DNA of 64,000 nucleotides from assembly GCA_964571695.1 (NCBI GenBank), contig CAZNDG010000003.1:62001-126000 (forward strand), written 5' to 3'. The notes beneath the pieces were generated by a model, which did not search any database, was not told the DNA's origin, and worked only from the letters and a program-made list of their open reading frames with translations. Below, piece by piece: positions 60,579-64,000 of this stretch (positions within the stretch are counted from its first letter, which is position 1; each line of letters begins with the position of its first letter). The translations under genes were made by a program, and so were the position numbers. Origin of the DNA: UBA8958 sp964571695 (GTDB taxonomy: Bacteria; Desulfobacterota; Syntrophia; Syntrophales; UBA8958).

Positions 60579-61391
60579 TCAATCCGCCTCGATATCCAGC
60601 AGCTTCTCCAAGTGTTTTCCGTACTCCGCTTTCATCTGCTGTTCGAACCGGCAGATCATCTTGTTCGAATAGATATCGTGACGTATGTAGTTGGTCATCA
60701 ACTTGACCACGCCGGGATTGGTGGTCCAGAAGCCGTTCCACTCCCGGCCCGGGGGCCGGCTCATGAAGAGGCCCACGGACTCATCGACCACCATGGTCAA
60801 TTCCCCGCTGTGGCGTTCATATACCGTATCCACCCGGACATGATGAAAAACCTTGCCAACCTCAATGATTTCCTGCTCGAACTGGATGGAGAAGATCGCC
60901 ACCCCCCGATCCCGGGCGGCGGCGAGACTTGCTTCCAAAAGTCTGCCCTGAGGGGGCCACAGGCTTGTCAGAACGGTATTTTTCGCGTCGTCGATCAAAT
61001 CCCGGGCCTTGGTGATGAGGACGTCATGATCGGTCAACTGCCAGAGGGTGATATCGACGGCCGGCATGGAGATCTTTTCCAGATTGGCCGCCAGGAGCCC
61101 CTCGGTTACCTGGAATTCGTTGCTTTTGCGGGTGAGGAATTCCCGGTAGGGCAGGGGGGAATACATCTGGGGATCGGTATTCAGCACGGCCACCAGTCCC
61201 TTCTGCACCATCCGGCCCAGGGTTTCGTAAATCTTGGGACCGGGGACTCCGGAACGGCGGCTTATCTCATGACCGTGGGAGGGGTGTTTCTGCAGGAGGG
61301 TTAGATAGGCCTTGGCTTCATAGACCGTCAAGCCCATGCTGTTCAGGGCATCCACCGTAGTCTGGAATAAGCCGTTTAATCCTTCTTCCAT
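60579..61391 (-). CDS. TrmB-family transcriptional regulator
   Basis: The protein has 270 residues from ATG 61391 (GGGG 6 bp upstream; GTG 61397 also possible). The N-terminal winged helix (LNSMGLTVYEAKAYLTLLQKHPSHGHEISRRSGVPGPKIYETLGRMVQKGLV) is typical of TrmB, followed by a ligand-binding half. It is the first gene before the BKACE/Liv operon and probably senses the imported compound. Confidence 0.88.
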   Translation of the reverse strand: MEEGLNGLFQTTVDALNSMGLTVYEAKAYLTLLQKHPSHGHEISRRSGVPGPKIYETLGRMVQKGLVAVLNTDPQMYSPLPYREFLTRKSNEFQVTEGLLAANLEKISMPAVDITLWQLTDHDVLITKARDLIDDAKNTVLTSLWPPQGRLLEASLAAARDRGVAIFSIQFEQEIIEVGKVFHHVRVDTVYERHSGELTMVVDESVGLFMSRPPGREWNGFWTTNPGVVKLMTNYIRHDIYSNKMICRFEQQMKAEYGKHLEKLLDIEAD

Positions 61392-61410
61392 GTGCACCCC
61401 GTCTTGACAT

Positions 61411-61427
61411 AACTACGGAGGTAGTAT
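61411..61427 (-). promoter_or_regulatory. candidate operator over the regulator promoter
   Basis: ACTAC-4 bp-GTAGT is an inverted repeat overlapping the -10 box and start site. Binding there would block transcription, which suggests autoregulation by the TrmB-type protein. Confidence 0.55.
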
Positions 61428-61451
61428 AAAAAGACAAGGAAGGGTTGTCAA
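61423..61451 (-). promoter_or_regulatory. near-consensus sigma70 promoter of the TrmB-type gene
   Basis: On the minus strand TTGACA (61451-61446), 17 bp, TATACT (61428-61423). This is one of the best promoters in the window and probably needs repression. Confidence 0.8.
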
Positions 61452-61567
61452 GGTAAAAAACAATTCTTTGCCTTGTAAAAACCCGCATGCTTTGTGGAGC
61501 GACACGAAGCATGAAAACTCCATTTTCACGGTAAGTCATTTGGCGCCTGGGCGTCAGGGAGTCGCGC

Positions 61568-62290
61568 ATGAGGAAGTCATTCGGCTCGAAAAGGAGCATC
61601 AAGACCGCCTTCATCCTGGGCGCCGGGCTGGGGACACGCCTGCGGCCCCTTACGGACGATTGCCCCAAACCGCTCCTGCCGCTGGGGGGGCGGCCGATAA
61701 TCACCTATGCCATGGAGCATCTCCGGCGGGCGGGAATCGAGAGATTCATAGTCAATACCCATCATTGCGCCGAGGCCTATGCAGAGGTGTTTCCCGGCCG
61801 TGTCTGGCGGGGCGTGCCCATCGTATTCCGCCATGAACCGGTGCTCCTCGATACGGGCGGGGGGATAAAAAACATCGATGATCTCCTTGTCGAAGGCGAG
61901 CCCTTGCTGGTGTACAACGGCGACATCCTTACCGATATTCCTCTGGAAAATCTCATGGAACGCCACTTTCAGGCCGGAGCGGCCGCCACCCTCGCCCTCC
62001 GCTCCGCGGGACATCCCCGGAATGTGAATCTCGATGCGGAAGGCTATGTATGCGACCTCCGCCACGTTCTGGGCAATCCCGGGGCGCGGGCCTGTCTGTT
62101 CACGGGGGTTTACATCGTAGAAAAATCCCTCCTCGCCGGGATCGCCCCGGGGGTCAAACAGGACATCATCCCGGTGCTCATCGCCACGATCCGGAAGGAG
62201 CCCCGGGCGGTGGCCGGAGTGGTCATCGATGCCGGCCACTGGTCCGACATCGGTTCCCCGGCGATCTACCGCGCCCTCCAGGATGTTTGA
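61568..62290 (+). CDS. murU: sugar-1-phosphate nucleotidyltransferase, MurU-like
   Basis: The protein has 240 residues. FILGAGLGTRLRPLTDDCPKPLLPLGGRPI is the nucleotidyltransferase signature; LDTGGGIKNI and VYNGDILTDIP complete the active site. The length fits MurU (MurNAc-1-phosphate uridylyltransferase), and the kinase-like gene downstream fits AmgK. Other NDP-sugar roles (mannose, heptose) remain possible. Confidence 0.78.
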   Translation: MRKSFGSKRSIKTAFILGAGLGTRLRPLTDDCPKPLLPLGGRPIITYAMEHLRRAGIERFIVNTHHCAEAYAEVFPGRVWRGVPIVFRHEPVLLDTGGGIKNIDDLLVEGEPLLVYNGDILTDIPLENLMERHFQAGAAATLALRSAGHPRNVNLDAEGYVCDLRHVLGNPGARACLFTGVYIVEKSLLAGIAPGVKQDIIPVLIATIRKEPRAVAGVVIDAGHWSDIGSPAIYRALQDV

Positions 62291-62514
62291 ATATCACGCC
62301 GGGAGCAATATCCGCCGATAGACCGACGGAGATGCGGAGGCGGCCGGCGGGCCGGTCGGGGCGGGGATAAATACCCTTTGACTCTCGGGGACGATCACCT
62401 TATACTCCCGCCACCCATAAGCCTTTATGGAAGCGAACCCGCCGTGGATGGAGATATTTTTCCCGGAGCGACGGGCGGTGAAAAAAAATCGAACGACCTT
62501 TGTCGCCGGATCAT

Positions 62515-63699
62515 ATGAATACTGAACAAGGGGAATGGCTTGCCTTTGCCGGCCGGGTACTCGGCGTTGCCGAAGGCATGGCGGGCGTCAAGCTTACCGC
62601 CATCACCAAGGGCGGATCGGACCGGAGTTTTTATCGACTGTCGTTGCCCGGGGGGCGGACCTTCCTCTTCATGGCCTATGGGCGCCGCCAGGAGGAGAAC
62701 GCCTATTGGGCCGATATCGCCGCCTTTCTGGCCGGACGGCAGGTGCCCGTCCCCGCCGTTTACGGTCATGATCCGGAACGGGGCTTCATCCTCATGGAGG
62801 ATCTGGGCGACCGGGACCTCTGGTCGTACCGCCACGAATCATGGGCGGTGCGGGGCGATATTTACCGGCGGGTGCTGCGGCGGATCAGCCCCCTTTACAC
62901 CGGCCCCCTGTTATCGGAAACGCCGGCCGCGACCGTCGTACCGGGAGGAAACTCGTCCCGCCGGGCTGGCGAAGGTATGGCGACGGCAGGGACGCTAACG
63001 GGCAGGATGGATATCCTGCCTCCTCTCCCCCGGACCATGCCCGGCTATGACCGGGAGCTGTATCGCTGGGAACATGACTATTTCCTGGCGGAGTTCGTCC
63101 GGGAGGTATGCGGCATCGAACCGGCCGGGCGGGAGGAAGGAGTGCTCCGGGAGGAACTGGAAACCCTGACCACGAGGATGCTGGCGGCGGGGCCGGCACT
63201 GGTCCACCGGGACCTCCAGTCCCAGAACATCATGATGCGGGGAGACGAGCCGGTTTTCATCGATTTTCAGGGGCTCCGCCGGGGATCGCTATTTTACGAC
63301 CTGGCCTCCCTCCTCTACGACTCCTATGTACCCTTTACCGCCGGGGAACGGGAAGAACTCGTCGCTTACGCTCATGGGTTGCTGAGCCCGCGTCCCGATC
63401 CGGCCGGCCGCAAGGGAGAGCCGCCCCGGCCCGCCATGGACGTAGAGGCCTTCCGGGCGGCGTTTCTGGATGGAAGCGCCCAGCGCCTCATGCAGGCCCT
63501 GGGCGCCTTCGGCTTTCTGGGGCTGAAGAAGGGGAAGGAGGCCTTTTTGGGCCACATTCCCCGGGGAGTGGCAAATCTGGAGGACGCGGCGATGGCCGCC
63601 GGCCGCCTGCCCCGCCTGGCGGAACTGGCGGCAAGGTGCCGGAAGGCCGTCCAGGGACGATATGGAGCGCGGGATTCAGGAGACGAGATCTTCGCGTAA
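62515..63699 (+). CDS. amgK: sugar kinase of APH fold, AmgK-like
   Basis: The protein has 394 residues from ATG 62515. The APH-fold features are ITKGGSDRSFYRLS, the hinge LMEDLGDRDLW, catalytic Asp in ALVHRDLQSQNIMM and metal Asp in FIDFQGLRRGSLFYDLASLLYD. AmgK phosphorylates MurNAc/GlcNAc at C1 for MurU. An insertion of about 40 residues lies at about 140-180. The pairing with the MurU-like gene suggests wall recycling. Confidence 0.8.
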   Translation: MNTEQGEWLAFAGRVLGVAEGMAGVKLTAITKGGSDRSFYRLSLPGGRTFLFMAYGRRQEENAYWADIAAFLAGRQVPVPAVYGHDPERGFILMEDLGDRDLWSYRHESWAVRGDIYRRVLRRISPLYTGPLLSETPAATVVPGGNSSRRAGEGMATAGTLTGRMDILPPLPRTMPGYDRELYRWEHDYFLAEFVREVCGIEPAGREEGVLREELETLTTRMLAAGPALVHRDLQSQNIMMRGDEPVFIDFQGLRRGSLFYDLASLLYDSYVPFTAGEREELVAYAHGLLSPRPDPAGRKGEPPRPAMDVEAFRAAFLDGSAQRLMQALGAFGFLGLKKGKEAFLGHIPRGVANLEDAAMAAGRLPRLAELAARCRKAVQGRYGARDSGDEIFA

Positions 63700-63701
63700 C
63701 C

Positions 63702-63853
63702 GCGGAAAAATGGTTCGCAAGCAGCGAATCAAATGTTCGTCTCCGTTTCGTGAATGAACTTAACACCTGGTTATGAATAAGATTTATACGTTACCCATTC
63801 AGAGGCGAAAAAGATTTCTGAGCCGCGGCGAGGCCATTTATTTCAGGTCTCGA
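63702..63853. repeat. 152-bp dispersed repeat, copy B
   Basis: Gap-free alignment with 3671-3822. Changes cluster at the middle (near 63737-63752) and at the right arm, where the inverted repeat reads GCGAGGCCATTTATTTC. It begins 2 bp after the AmgK-like stop. Confidence 0.8.
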
Positions 63854-63885
63854 AACGAGATAAACTCAAACCGCGAAGGAAAAAG

Positions 63886-64000
63886 ATGATTACTGTCGCC
63901 TTGGAAGGTCGTGTCGGTGGCGCGGCAGTCAGGACCGCCGGGATGCTGGCGGCGTCGCCGCTGGTGGCCAGGATATTCATCGCGGGCGATGTACGGGAAC
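63886..64000 (+). CDS. unidentified gene cut by window edge
   Basis: Thirty-eight codons from ATG 63886 (GAAGGA upstream) are open to the edge: MITVALEGRVGGAAVRTAG, then a run of small hydrophobic residues. This is too short to place. Confidence 0.55.
   Translation, partial: MITVALEGRVGGAAVRTAGMLAASPLVARIFIAGDVRE

Noticed and set aside
1..64000. tRNA, rRNA, transposase or phage genes
   Set aside because: None were recognised by reading; no cloverleaf, rRNA segment or transposase motif stood out.

Overview
This is 64 kb of a GC-rich bacterial chromosome containing one 100-N assembly gap (31879-31978). The gene content points to a strictly anaerobic, Gram-negative deltaproteobacterium (Thermodesulfobacteriota), probably near Syntrophus/Smithella. 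The evidence is an aldehyde:ferredoxin oxidoreductase cluster, an NrdD-like protein, a pyruvoyl arginine decarboxylase, rubrerythrin-type proteins, a UGA-containing selenoprotein, GmhA (LPS heptose), type IV pilus/type II secretion parts and AmgK/MurU-type wall recycling. The taxonomic placement is inferred from gene content, not from a marker gene.

Layout. 1-3610: a truncated prenyltransferase-repeat gene, a decayed enolase gene and a dynamin-like GTPase. The enolase remnant and the GTPase are transcribed divergently, and each has its own fluoride riboswitch plus terminator. 3671-3822: first copy of a 152-bp repeat with terminal inverted repeats (second copy 63702-63853). 3880-10431: a HIT protein, a six-PAS protein without an output domain, and a minus-strand operon of SPFH/zinc-ribbon protein, zinc-ribbon protein, ParA-type ATPase and a small protein. 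10650-18368: an HD dNTPase-like protein, an NrdD-like protein lacking its radical glycine, then gmhA-grpE-dnaK-surE behind a near-consensus promoter. 18578-25607: stress, housekeeping and envelope genes (UspA, MORN-type repeats, DUF523/DUF1722, an ECF-like membrane protein with DUF1893, MazG, an S11 peptidase, a DUF59-like protein, a ferritin-like protein). 25872-31757: an ArsA-type ATPase operon, the CstA peptide/pyruvate transporter and MobB. 31797-32028: a 27-bp hairpin tandem repeat interrupted by the N gap.

32064-35345: a membrane-anchored protein, an alpha/beta hydrolase, and a minus-strand group of a cyclic-nucleotide-binding protein, a UXX-star selenoprotein (read through TGA), a rubrerythrin-like protein and pyruvoyl arginine decarboxylase. 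35590-42325: an NlpC/P60 lipoprotein, an Hpt protein, a GspE/PilB ATPase fused to a receiver domain, a pilin-like protein with a large C-terminal domain, and TruA. 42486-49789: an apparent operon of SCP2-like protein, an iron-ADH homologue without metal ligands, an intact iron-ADH, a tungsten aldehyde oxidoreductase, a four-cluster ferredoxin and a PAS/HD-GYP regulator. 49805-54030: SpoIID-like protein and a GAF-rich adenylate cyclase. 54169-61391: a TrmB-type regulator, a BKACE enzyme, a cyclase-family hydrolase and a full Liv-type ABC transporter. 61568-64000: MurU/AmgK-like pair, second 152-bp repeat and a gene cut by the window edge.

The most unusual features are the head-to-head fluoride riboswitches, one of which controls a membrane-remodelling GTPase; the selenoprotein missed by ordinary ORF calling; the NrdD-like and ADH-like proteins with missing catalytic residues; the receiver-fused pilus ATPase; and the 152-bp MITE-like repeat.
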